From the NCBI GenBank assembly GCA_002305505.1, contig DBRC01000022.1, positions 8,088 to 47,174 on the forward strand: DNA of 39,087 nucleotides, read 5' to 3'. Below are positions 8,286 to 16,530 of the stretch, piece by piece; within the stretch, counting starts at the first letter, position 1, and each line of letters starts with the position of its first letter. The notes under the pieces were generated by a model. That model was not told where the DNA came from, did no database searches, and was given only the letters and a program-made list of their open reading frames with translations. The DNA comes from Prevotella sp. UBA1378. Its GTDB lineage: Bacteria; Bacteroidota; Bacteroidia; Bacteroidales; Bacteroidaceae. The translations under genes were made by a program, and so were the position numbers.

Positions 8286-10193
8286 ATGAAACAAAGCAGA
8301 ATACTTTTGATGGTGCTCCTTGCGAGTGTGATTTCCGCTGATGCAGCTGTTAAGTTGCCAAGCTTGTTTCGGTCGGGCATGGTGATACAGCGCGGAAAGA
8401 CAGTGCCGGTGTGGGGTAAAGCCGGAGAAGGCGAGCTCGTAGCGGTGGTATTTAATAAAAAGAGGTATGAAACACAGGCCGGTGCCGACGGCTGTTGGCG
8501 CGTCGACCTGCCGAAGATGAAGGCCGGCGGGCCGTATGTGATGGAGATTAACGATATCAGGCTCGACGACGTGTGGGTAGGCGATGTGTGGCTCTGCTCG
8601 GGGCAGTCGAACATTGATACCGACATCGAGCGTGTCTATCCGCAGTATCAGTCTGAAATCGATTCGTATGCGAACGACAAGATACGCCTGTTCCGCGTAG
8701 AAAACCAATCCGACACCCACGGGCCGAGAACTGATTTGGCTGCCCACGGATGGGAAAAGCTGTCGATGAAAAGCGCATGGCATTTCTCTGCCATAGGCTA
8801 TTTCCTCGGTAAGCGCATGTTCGAGGAAACCAATGTGGCACAGGGCATCATCCAGACGAGCTGGGGCGGTACGCCGATTCAGGCATGGGTAGCGGCCGAC
8901 TCGCTGCAGCGCCACTTCCCCCTGTACTACAGGCAGACGCTGCTCTATCAGAACGACGAGATGGTGGAAGCGCAGATGCGGGCCAACCGGCTGGCCAACG
9001 ACCGTTGGTATGAGGTGCTCAACGCTACCGACCCCGGCATCGCCGGCGCATGGAACACGCTTTCATTAGACGATGCCGGGTGGCAGCCCGTCAGCCAGTA
9101 CGGCCGGCTGGCCGAAGGGCGCAATTTCACCGGCAGCCTCTGGCTGCGCCAGCACGTACACATCGATGCCCGCCGTGCCGGCCGCCCCGCGCGCCTGCTG
9201 CTGGGCACGCTCTACGACCAAGACTATACTTATGTGAACGGCCGCGAGGTGGGGCGCACCTATTATCAATATCCGCCGCGGCGCTACCAGATACCCGGGG
9301 GCCTGCTCAAGGAGGGCGACAACGTCATCACCGTGCGCTTCGTGAACAAGCAGGGCGTGCCCCATTTCATCAAGGATAAACCCTATATGATGATTTTCGG
9401 CCAGGGCGATACGCTCCGCCTCAGTGAGCAGTGGCTCAAGTGCCCGGGAGCTGAGATGCCTGCCTGTCCCACTGGCTCCATCGCGGTGCAGAACCTGCCT
9501 TCGGTGCTCTATAATGCCATGCTCTATCCGCTCCATCCCTTTGCCCTGTCGGGCGTGGTGTGGTATCAGGGAGAGTCGAACACGGGCAATCCCGGCGAGT
9601 ATGGGCAGCTGCTGAAAAAGCTGATGGCCAACTGGCGCCAGCTGTGGGAAGAGCCGCGCCTGCCTTTCGTCGTGGTGCAGCTGGCCAACTTCATGGCGCC
9701 TTCGGCCCAACCGCAGAACAGCAACTGGGCTGCCCTGCGCGAGCAGCAGCGCCTGGCGGTGAAGGCCGACCCTTATGCCGGACTGGCGTGCGCCATCGAC
9801 CTTGGTGAGGCGGTAGACATCCATCCGTTGCGGAAGAAAGAGGTGGCCGCCCGCGTGGGTCTTTGTTTCGACCGGCTGGTGTATAAGAAGAAGGTAGACT
9901 GGGCACCCGAGGTGGTTTCGGCCGTGGTGCAGGGCGGCAAGGCCGTGCTTACGTTCGACAGGCCCCTGCGTGCCGCCGGTACCCTTTACGAGTTCGAACT
10001 TGCCGGGGCCGACGGCCGTTTCGTCAATGCCGGAGCCATACTGAACGGTGCGCGCGTTACGGTTGCTGCTCCGCAGATTACTGCCCCTATGCGCGTGAGG
10101 TATGCATGGAAAGACAATCCCCATCGTGCCAACTGCTACTCGCAGCAGGGCTTGCCTGTGGTGCCGTTTGAATACGTACTGGCAGATGAATAG
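8286..10193 (+). CDS. SASA-domain acetylesterase (sialate O-acetylesterase-like; CE20/CE6-type)
   Basis: Exported carbohydrate esterase, 635 residues, signal peptide about 1-21. The SGNH-type fold is split. Block I, CSGQSN, carries the nucleophile S108; a second block, WYQGESN, lies in the middle; the Asp/His pair is in AVDIHPLRKKEVAAR near the C-terminal third. Between them, about residues 215-375, lies a galactose-binding-like beta-sandwich (from AWNTLSLDDAGW to the HFIKDKPYMMIFG end). This insertion is the layout of CE20 acetylxylan esterases and of Bacteroidetes sialate esterase-like proteins. It is divergent from the xylan operon, so removal of acetyl groups from xylan is the most likely role. 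True sialate esterase activity is not excluded. Confidence 0.83.
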   Translation: MKQSRILLMVLLASVISADAAVKLPSLFRSGMVIQRGKTVPVWGKAGEGELVAVVFNKKRYETQAGADGCWRVDLPKMKAGGPYVMEINDIRLDDVWVGDVWLCSGQSNIDTDIERVYPQYQSEIDSYANDKIRLFRVENQSDTHGPRTDLAAHGWEKLSMKSAWHFSAIGYFLGKRMFEETNVAQGIIQTSWGGTPIQAWVAADSLQRHFPLYYRQTLLYQNDEMVEAQMRANRLANDRWYEVLNATDPGIAGAWNTLSLDDAGWQPVSQYGRLAEGRNFTGSLWLRQHVHIDARRAGRPARLLLGTLYDQDYTYVNGREVGRTYYQYPPRRYQIPGGLLKEGDNVITVRFVNKQGVPHFIKDKPYMMIFGQGDTLRLSEQWLKCPGAEMPACPTGSIAVQNLPSVLYNAMLYPLHPFALSGVVWYQGESNTGNPGEYGQLLKKLMANWRQLWEEPRLPFVVVQLANFMAPSAQPQNSNWAALREQQRLAVKADPYAGLACAIDLGEAVDIHPLRKKEVAARVGLCFDRLVYKKKVDWAPEVVSAVVQGGKAVLTFDRPLRAAGTLYEFELAGADGRFVNAGAILNGARVTVAAPQITAPMRVRYAWKDNPHRANCYSQQGLPVVPFEYVLADE

Positions 10194-10235
10194 GCGCATT
10201 TACCGCCCGGTGCCGGTGTTTTTCCATAAAAATGT

Positions 10236-10325
10236 TTATCTTTGCATAAGCTAAGCTGCACTCGGGCATTTAAGAACAAGTTCTTATGTCGCTCGTTTGC
10301 ATTATCTTTGCATAAGCTAAGCTGC
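10236..10325 (+). promoter_or_regulatory. Duplicated promoter upstream of the HTCS gene
   Basis: A 24-base segment occurs twice without mismatch, at 10236-10259 and 10302-10325, a 66-base period. Each copy contains TATCTTTG (10237-10244 and 10303-10310), the Bacteroidetes -7 box, followed by CATAAGCTAAGCTGC. Two start sites would therefore give transcripts with the same 5' end sequence but lengths differing by 66 bases. The inverted repeat TAAGAAC-AA-GTTCTTA at 10271-10286 lies between them, over the -33 region expected for the downstream copy, and looks like an operator. Confidence 0.6.
10271..10286. promoter_or_regulatory. Inverted repeat, candidate operator for the HTCS promoter
   Basis: TAAGAAC and GTTCTTA form a perfect 7-base dyad around AA. 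Its position over the -33 region of the downstream HTCS promoter copy would let a bound protein block or help that promoter. The binding protein is unknown; autoregulation by the HTCS is one option. Confidence 0.4.
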
Positions 10326-10330
10326 GCAAG

Positions 10331-10363
10331 CGGGATATCCCGGTTCTCTGCATGAGCCGGGAT
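10331..10363 (+). promoter_or_regulatory. Overlapping palindrome and hairpin in the HTCS leader
   Basis: CGGGATATCCCG (10331-10342) is a perfect palindrome. Its right half, ATCCCGG (10337-10343), can instead pair with CCGGGAT (10357-10363) across a 13-base loop. The two pairings exclude each other. Both lie in the leader after the second promoter and before the start codon. Confidence 0.4.
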
Positions 10364-10401
10364 GCTCCGTGAGTATGCTTGCAACAATTTTATTTCGACG
10401 G

Positions 10402-13400
10402 ATGAACGGTGATAAAACTATCGGTAAACGCATTTCTTTCATCGCCCTACTGGCGGTGCTGTTGCTGCCCGTGGCTACCAAAGCGCAGCACGGTTACGAC
10501 CGGGGGATGTTCGCATTCGGACATCTCGGGACTGACGAGGGACTGGCCAGTCAGCGCATTTATTCTATTTTGGAAGGCTCTGACGGGGCGATGTGGTTCA
10601 GTTCGAAAAACGGAGTTGACCGGTATAACGGCTGGCAGGTAAAGAACTACGAGCTGAAAACGAGCCGCCAGTTTAGCGGTGCCGGCGGCAGGAATACGGT
10701 TGTATTCAAGGACGGGCAGAAGCGTATCAGGGCTTTCGATAATACAGGTAACGTGTTTATATATAATCCGTTGACCGATGGCTTTTTCGGTTCTTATAGT
10801 ATCGATACTCTGCTGCAAGGCGATATAATCTTAAACGACGTATACATCGACGGCAAGGGAAACTCGTGGCTGGGGCTTAACTCGGGGCTTTACTTGCTGA
10901 AACCCGGAGGCAAGCTGCGGCAGGTTACAGGGAATGTATTCGTAAACTACCTATGCCAGCTTAACAACCAGTTGGTTGTGTCTACCACGTCGGGCGTGCT
11001 GCTCGTAGATATGGGCAAGGTAAGCGTAAGCCGACTGGTAGGGCAGCTCAACGTCCAGACCTCCTATTACGATGCCCTTACCGGCTATTTGTGGCTGGGC
11101 ACGTTCCAAAACGGCGTAAAGGTGATGGACATGCGCAGTCGCCGTTTCCTTCATATTCCCGAACTGTCGGCCGTGCCGCATACGCCGGTCAGAGCTATTG
11201 AACCAATGAATCGGCATACGATGCTCTTCGGTATTGACGGAAGCGGCGTATACGTATCGGACAGGGGCGGGGGGAGTGTCAGACTGCTGTTCAGTGCCGA
11301 TGACCAAACGGGCGGCGTATTGCACGGTAACGGCATTTACACCATTTGCAAGGATCGCAGCGGCAATATATGGATAGGGTCGTATTCGGGCGGTGTGGAT
11401 ATTGTATACCCGATGGAGCATGCGGTTGAAGTGTACCGCCACGAATACCTTAACACTCAGTCGCTGATGAACAACAGTGTAAACGACGTGTTGCAGACGG
11501 CCGACGGTGTGATATGGTTTGCTACCGACCGCGGCGTGAGCATCTACGACGTGCACCGCATGCGCTGGCATCATGCCTTGGTCGATAAGGTGGTGCTTAC
11601 CCTGTGCGCAGTGCAAGGAGGCGTGCTGGCCGGCACGTACGGCGACGGCGTGCATACAGTGGGTACCGACGGTAGCAGTCGCGAGCTGTATACGGTGCAG
11701 AGCGGGCATCTGAAGACCGACTATGTATATAGTCTTTGGACCGACCCCGGGCGAACGCTGTGGATAGGATGCCTGAATGGCGACTTAGTGCAGTTGGAGA
11801 ACGGTATGAAGCGGTATTATCCCATACAGCAAGTGCAATGCATCGCTGATATGCCCGACGGCCGCCTTGCCGTGGGCACTGCCGACGGTATCTATGCTGT
11901 CGACAAGGGCGAAGGCACGGTGGAACGATATTTCCTTGCTTCCGAGTTCCCCGGTAAAGACATCAATTCGTACATCCAGTCGATACTTTTCACCGGCCGC
12001 CATACGGCATGGCTGGCCACGGATGGAGGTGGAATATACATTTACGATCTGACGCGCCGCAGTCTGCGTTCGCTGAGTGTGACCGGCGGCCTGCCTTCTA
12101 ACACCGTCTACGCTCTCGTAAGAGACCGTCGCGGGCGCATCTTTGCCAGCACCGACATGGGACTGGCGATGATTGTCCCCAAGCAGCAGCCCGAAGTGGT
12201 GAACATCAGTTTTGTGCGCGGGCTTGAGCGCGAGTATAAGCGCATGTCGTTCTGTAGCTTGTCCGACGGCCGTTTCGTGTTTGGCAGCAGTAGCGGTGCG
12301 GTGGTAATAAATCCGCACAAGCTCGACCGCCTGCGCTACCAGTCGCATCTTTCGCTCACCCGCCTTACGCTCGTGGGGCACGAGATGACCGACAGCCTGC
12401 GCGCATCCCTCAGCCGGATGCTGGCCAGCGGGGAAATCTGCCTGGACAACAATCAGAGTACGTTCGAAATCGACTTTGAGTGCATCAACTACAAATACCA
12501 GCACGACATCGTTTACCAATACATGTTAGAAGGTTTCGACCGCCAATGGAGCAGTACGTCGCCCGCCCAGTATGTAAGGTATACCAACCTGCCGGCCGGC
12601 GACTACCTGTTGCACGTGCGTAGCATCAGCAGGAACGACGGGCACGTGACGGACTCGAAAACGGTGAGCATCTGCGTTGCCCAGCCTTGGTGGAACACGT
12701 GGCTGGCCTGGGCCTTTTATATCTCGGCACTGCTGATGGCTGCTTATGGCGTGTGGCGCACCTATCTCAACTTTCTTGAGCGTAAGTATTTCGATGAGAA
12801 AATCAACTTCTTTATCCATACCGCGCACGACATCCGCACCCCGCTCAGCCTCGTATTGGCGCCGCTAAAGGATATTGCCGACGATACCACGCTCAGTCCG
12901 GCTGCCCGCAACTATCTTAATATAGCCCGGCGTAACGGCGATAAGCTGTTGCGCATGATTACCCGTTTGCTCGACTTCCAGAAGGCCGACCAGCTGCATG
13001 GCAGCATATATGTGCGGCAGCTCGACCTGAAAGCGCTGCTCACGATGGAGGCGGAGAAGTTTGGCGTGCTTGCCGGTCAGAAGAACATCAGTCTGTCGAT
13101 AACCTCGTGCCCCGACAATCAAGCCGTATGGATGGACGAGGACATGGCCGACAAGATATTCGAGAACCTGCTTTCGAATAGCATCAAGTATACCCCCGAG
13201 GGCGGTAAGATAACTCTTGAGGCATGGGCCGACGAAAAACATGCCTATATCCGCGTGGCCGACAATGGCATCGGCATACGGCGTAAGGCGCAGAAGAACA
13301 TCTTCCAAAACTTCTACCGCGCCGACAATGCTGTCAACTTGAACGAAACTGGCAGCGGACTGGGGCTGATGCTTACTCGCCGCCTCGTGAAGTTGCACCA

Positions 13401-14385
13401 CGGCGACATATCTTTCGAAAGCGAGGAAGGGCAGGGTACAGCCTTTCTCGTCAAACTGAAACTGGGGCACAGTCATCTTACCGCAGGCCACGGGTGCCCC
13501 GAAAACCGCATAGCGGGTTCGGTGCTGAGCCTCCCGTCCAAGATTACCGGCGGCGGAGGTGCAAAGGCGGAAGCCTGCCGCGCAAAGGATACGATGCTTT
13601 TCGTTGACGATAACGACGAACTGCGCCGGTATATGGAACTCACGTTCGTACATCAGTATAACGTCGTAACCAAAGCCAGTGCCAAAGAGGCACTCGAATA
13701 TCTGCAGGGCGGGCTTTGCGATATTGTCGTGTCGGATGTGATGATGCCCGGCATGAGCGGCGAGGAGTTTTGCCGTGTGCTGAAGCAGAACGAAGCAACA
13801 TCGTGGTTACCCGTGATTCTGCTGACGGCAAAGTCGGGGCGCGATTTCGTAATTGAGGGGCTGGAGCAGGGAGCCGACGACTATATTACGAAGCCTTTCG
13901 ACGTAGAGATACTGAAGAGCAAGGTAGGTAGCCTTTTGGAGAACCGCCGCCGCCTGAGCAAGTATTATCTTGCCCGAGCAATGGAAACAGCCCGCAGAGC
14001 GGGCGATGCGCCGGGCGCACAGGCAGGGGACGATAGCAAGGAGTCCGGGGTAGAACTGAATACCGAGAACAAGGCATTCCTCGACAAGGCAGCCCGCATC
14101 GTGCTTGAAAATATCAAGGATACCGACTTCAATATCGATCGTCTGTGTTACGAAATGGCTATGAGCCGCACCTTGTTCTACGGCCGTTTGAAAGCTCTGA
14201 CATCGCAAACACCCCAAGACTTTATACGACTGATACGGCTGGAGCAGGCCGCTGCTTTATTAAAGCAGGGAAAACAGGTTATCGACGTGGCGGTGATTAC
14301 CGGTTTCGTAAGTCCGAAGCATTTCAGTACCGTGTTCAAGAAGCATTTCGGCGTAGCCCCCAGCAAATACCGCGATAAGGCTTAG
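10402..14385 (+). CDS. Hybrid two-component system regulator (HTCS)
   Basis: One-protein sensor and transcription factor, 1327 residues from ATG 10402, anchored in the inner membrane. After a signal peptide (RISFIALLAVLLLPVATKA) comes a periplasmic two-bladed-propeller sensor of Reg_prop repeats (motifs such as GNIWIGSYSGG and GVIWFATDRGV), then a Y_Y_Y domain, one membrane helix (WLAWAFYISALLMAAYGVW), a histidine kinase with phospho-acceptor H809 in HTAHDIRTP, a GLGL ATPase box, a receiver with D1112 in VSDVMMPG, and an AraC helix-turn-helix. All key residues are intact. Family members bind an oligosaccharide in the periplasm and induce the neighbouring degradation genes. Here it faces the beta-glucan locus but is also next to the xylan genes. 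Earlier in-frame starts (GTG 10369, ATG 10375) are possible. Confidence 0.95.
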   Translation: MNGDKTIGKRISFIALLAVLLLPVATKAQHGYDRGMFAFGHLGTDEGLASQRIYSILEGSDGAMWFSSKNGVDRYNGWQVKNYELKTSRQFSGAGGRNTVVFKDGQKRIRAFDNTGNVFIYNPLTDGFFGSYSIDTLLQGDIILNDVYIDGKGNSWLGLNSGLYLLKPGGKLRQVTGNVFVNYLCQLNNQLVVSTTSGVLLVDMGKVSVSRLVGQLNVQTSYYDALTGYLWLGTFQNGVKVMDMRSRRFLHIPELSAVPHTPVRAIEPMNRHTMLFGIDGSGVYVSDRGGGSVRLLFSADDQTGGVLHGNGIYTICKDRSGNIWIGSYSGGVDIVYPMEHAVEVYRHEYLNTQSLMNNSVNDVLQTADGVIWFATDRGVSIYDVHRMRWHHALVDKVVLTLCAVQGGVLAGTYGDGVHTVGTDGSSRELYTVQSGHLKTDYVYSLWTDPGRTLWIGCLNGDLVQLENGMKRYYPIQQVQCIADMPDGRLAVGTADGIYAVDKGEGTVERYFLASEFPGKDINSYIQSILFTGRHTAWLATDGGGIYIYDLTRRSLRSLSVTGGLPSNTVYALVRDRRGRIFASTDMGLAMIVPKQQPEVVNISFVRGLEREYKRMSFCSLSDGRFVFGSSSGAVVINPHKLDRLRYQSHLSLTRLTLVGHEMTDSLRASLSRMLASGEICLDNNQSTFEIDFECINYKYQHDIVYQYMLEGFDRQWSSTSPAQYVRYTNLPAGDYLLHVRSISRNDGHVTDSKTVSICVAQPWWNTWLAWAFYISALLMAAYGVWRTYLNFLERKYFDEKINFFIHTAHDIRTPLSLVLAPLKDIADDTTLSPAARNYLNIARRNGDKLLRMITRLLDFQKADQLHGSIYVRQLDLKALLTMEAEKFGVLAGQKNISLSITSCPDNQAVWMDEDMADKIFENLLSNSIKYTPEGGKITLEAWADEKHAYIRVADNGIGIRRKAQKNIFQNFYRADNAVNLNETGSGLGLMLTRRLVKLHHGDISFESEEGQGTAFLVKLKLGHSHLTAGHGCPENRIAGSVLSLPSKITGGGGAKAEACRAKDTMLFVDDNDELRRYMELTFVHQYNVVTKASAKEALEYLQGGLCDIVVSDVMMPGMSGEEFCRVLKQNEATSWLPVILLTAKSGRDFVIEGLEQGADDYITKPFDVEILKSKVGSLLENRRRLSKYYLARAMETARRAGDAPGAQAGDDSKESGVELNTENKAFLDKAARIVLENIKDTDFNIDRLCYEMAMSRTLFYGRLKALTSQTPQDFIRLIRLEQAAALLKQGKQVIDVAVITGFVSPKHFSTVFKKHFGVAPSKYRDKA

Positions 14386-14456
14386 GCGCTTGGCGCTTCA
14401 TGCTGCGTTCGGCAAGCCTCGCATTGCGGGTGGCAGTGTGGCAGTTCCGCGCATAC

Positions 14457-14735
14457 TTACCTGTTGCCCCTCAGCCAGCCCTTCACCCTCTTGTAGCCCT
14501 CCATCCCCAGTATCGTTAATCCGCCATACTGGCAGGCCTTGGCCATTCCGAAGAGTGCGACCCATAGAACTCCTTTAGTCTCGATTGCCAAATACTGCGA
14601 AGAAATAGCCATTTGGGTGAATGAGAGGATATAAAATGGGATGCAGGAGGCCAGCACTATGACTCCTGTGCGGAAAGAAAGGCCTTGAAGCCATGCTTTG
14701 AACCGTAAAAACCATTCCTTCATACTCGTTTTCAT
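14457..14735 (-). CDS. Small membrane protein of unknown function
   Basis: A 92-residue protein with two hydrophobic helices (about RTGVIVLASCIPFYILSF, and GVLWVALFGMAKACQYGGLT) flanked by basic residues. The shape resembles small proteins annotated as transporter suffix domain, but I cannot confirm that by eye. The start at 14735 is chosen over an upstream ATG (14816) because the -7 box at 14814-14821 puts transcription start near 14807, inside the longer reading. It is convergent with the HTCS gene and sits between it and the GH16 operon. A role in glycan use is not supported. Confidence 0.65.
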   Translation of the reverse strand: MKTSMKEWFLRFKAWLQGLSFRTGVIVLASCIPFYILSFTQMAISSQYLAIETKGVLWVALFGMAKACQYGGLTILGMEGYKRVKGWLRGNR

Positions 14736-14794
14736 AATGGCTGAATTGAATTTGAATATACAGATAGTCGTGTAAATGATAACGTAAAAGTATA

Positions 14795-14821
14795 CCACTC
14801 TTACCGAGTGGTGCAAAGGTA
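14795..14821 (-). promoter_or_regulatory. -7 box and start-site hairpin of the small membrane protein gene
   Basis: TACCTTTG on the minus strand (14814-14821) is a good Bacteroidetes -7 box. Directly downstream, CCACTC (14795-14800) and GAGTGG (14806-14811) form a 6-base stem with a 5-base loop spanning the expected start site. It could be an operator or a stem at the transcript's 5' end. Confidence 0.45.
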
Positions 14822-14892
14822 TAAAAAGTTTTTACGCCTTATTTATTATTGAATATATATATATGTTTTTTTAACGTGTGAATCTGCTTTTG

Positions 14893-14955
14893 TCAGAACA
14901 GAAACCTTTTCTGATTGTATTCGAACCTATGTTATCGCGTTATTGGCTAATTTTG
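14893..14955 (+). promoter_or_regulatory. GH16-susCD operon promoter with upstream inverted repeat
   Basis: TAATTTTG at 14948-14955 matches the -7 consensus and precedes the GH16 ATG (14985) by 29 bases. No convincing -33 box is seen. An inverted repeat TCAGAA-N10-TTCTGA (14893-14914) is centred about 58 bases before the expected start site, a usual place for an activator. The HTCS is the obvious candidate, but this is inference. Confidence 0.45.
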
Positions 14956-14984
14956 CGGCAGAAACCAATAATTGCAACTAACTT

Positions 14985-16505
14985 ATGAACGTAAAGTTAC
15001 CTACCATTTTCTTTTTTTCAGCCTTGATGGCTGCAACCGCTTATGCACAAGAATATAAGTTGGTGTGGAGCGACGAGTTCGATGATAACACTATAGGGAA
15101 AAACTGGAATGCAGAGGTTGTTTCCGTACCGTCGAACAATGAACTGCAATATTATACCGACCGACCATCGAACGTGAAGATCGAAGGCGGCAACCTCATG
15201 CTTACCGCACGGCGCGAAAGCTACGGCAGCAGGTATTTCACCTCCGGGCGCGTCAACTCTAGTAATAAGGTGAGCTTTACCCACGGTAAAATCGAGGCAC
15301 GCATCAAGATGCCCCGACTGGCCAACGGGTTGTGGCCGGCATTTTGGCTGATGGGCGAGGATATCACGACCGCAGGGTGGCCGGCTTGCGGAGAGATAGA
15401 CGTGATGGAAGCCGGCCACCAGACGGGTATTAAGAACAATACTTCGGAGCGCTATTTTGCCGGCTGCATCCACTGGGGGAAGAGCATCCCCGAACACCAG
15501 ATGTACAGTTCGGGCGCCGTAACGAGCACTTACGACATCACGGGCGATTACCATCTCTTTACCGCCGTGTGGGACGAGAATATGTTGAAATGCTATCTCG
15601 ACGATGCCGTTGTTCCTTATTTCCAAGCATCCATAGGCAAAGGCACGGCCTCGGGCGATTATTTTCATAAGCCGTTCCATCTGCTTTTCAACCTGGCCGT
15701 GGGAGGCGACTATCCCGGCATTTACAGTCTGGCGGGCATCACAGCTCTTCCGCAGGAAGGCAGCGAGGCGAAGATGTACGTCGACTATGTGCGCGTGTAT
15801 CAGAAAGAGGGCACGGCCAACGCCGTGTGGGGACAGAACGACCGTGGCGGTGAGGCCATCCCCTCAGCCCTGCGGCCGGTGCATCCGGCAGCCAACGTCG
15901 TTTCAATATTCAGCGACGCCTATGTCCCGGCCGGCAATGGCGGGTTTGATACGTGGGGAAGTCCCGGCGAGGTGTTATCGGTAGTGTATCCCTCGGCAGA
16001 TGATGCCGTGCAGAAGGTGGCCAACTTTCTGTACGCGGGCTACAACTTCAATGCCGACTACAGCGTAATCGACCTCTCGGCGATGCACCGCCTGCATGCC
16101 GACATTTATACCGATAAGGCGTTCAGTATCGGCATGACCCCGGTATCCAAAGACCCCTCGGGCGATTACACGAAAAACCGCGAGTATGTGATACGTTACC
16201 CGCTGCAACCGGGCTGGAACTCGCTCGATGCGGCGTTGGCCGACTATACGGCCGGCAATCCCGGTATCGACCTCACGCAGATACATCAGATGAAATGGGA
16301 CGGAGGCGACGCTGCTTCTGATATCTATATAGATAATGTATATTTCTATAAAACTGCCGGCAGTGGTATCAGTGGGGTGCAAGCCGGTCGGGCAGCAGCC
16401 CGGTGGTACACCCTGAAAGGGGAGCAGCTGTCGGCAGCACCGCAGGTTGCCGGCCTGTACATCTGCGATGGCAGGAAAGTTGTGATGAATCAATTAAAGA
16501 AATAG
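14985..16505 (+). CDS. GH16 endo-beta-glucanase (laminarinase/mixed-linkage glucanase type)
   Basis: Exported endo-glucanase of family 16, 506 residues. Signal peptide about 1-21 (ending AYA). The jelly-roll domain covers about 23-272 and carries GEIDVMEAGH, with nucleophile E137, D139 and acid/base E142; the extra Met gives the beta-bulge form seen in laminarinases and related GH16_3 enzymes. Residues about 300-460 form a second beta-rich module starting VVSIFSDAYV, as in Bacteroidetes laminarinases, probably a binding or support module. The C-terminus (YTLKGEQLSAAPQVAGLY) resembles the short tail common in this phylum. It is the first gene of the SusCD operon. Beta-1,3 or mixed-linkage glucan is the likely substrate; gene order favours mixed-linkage glucan. 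Confidence 0.92.
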   Translation: MNVKLPTIFFFSALMAATAYAQEYKLVWSDEFDDNTIGKNWNAEVVSVPSNNELQYYTDRPSNVKIEGGNLMLTARRESYGSRYFTSGRVNSSNKVSFTHGKIEARIKMPRLANGLWPAFWLMGEDITTAGWPACGEIDVMEAGHQTGIKNNTSERYFAGCIHWGKSIPEHQMYSSGAVTSTYDITGDYHLFTAVWDENMLKCYLDDAVVPYFQASIGKGTASGDYFHKPFHLLFNLAVGGDYPGIYSLAGITALPQEGSEAKMYVDYVRVYQKEGTANAVWGQNDRGGEAIPSALRPVHPAANVVSIFSDAYVPAGNGGFDTWGSPGEVLSVVYPSADDAVQKVANFLYAGYNFNADYSVIDLSAMHRLHADIYTDKAFSIGMTPVSKDPSGDYTKNREYVIRYPLQPGWNSLDAALADYTAGNPGIDLTQIHQMKWDGGDAASDIYIDNVYFYKTAGSGISGVQAGRAAARWYTLKGEQLSAAPQVAGLYICDGRKVVMNQLKK

Positions 16506-16530
16506 AATAATTATTAAGTCTAATTTGAAA

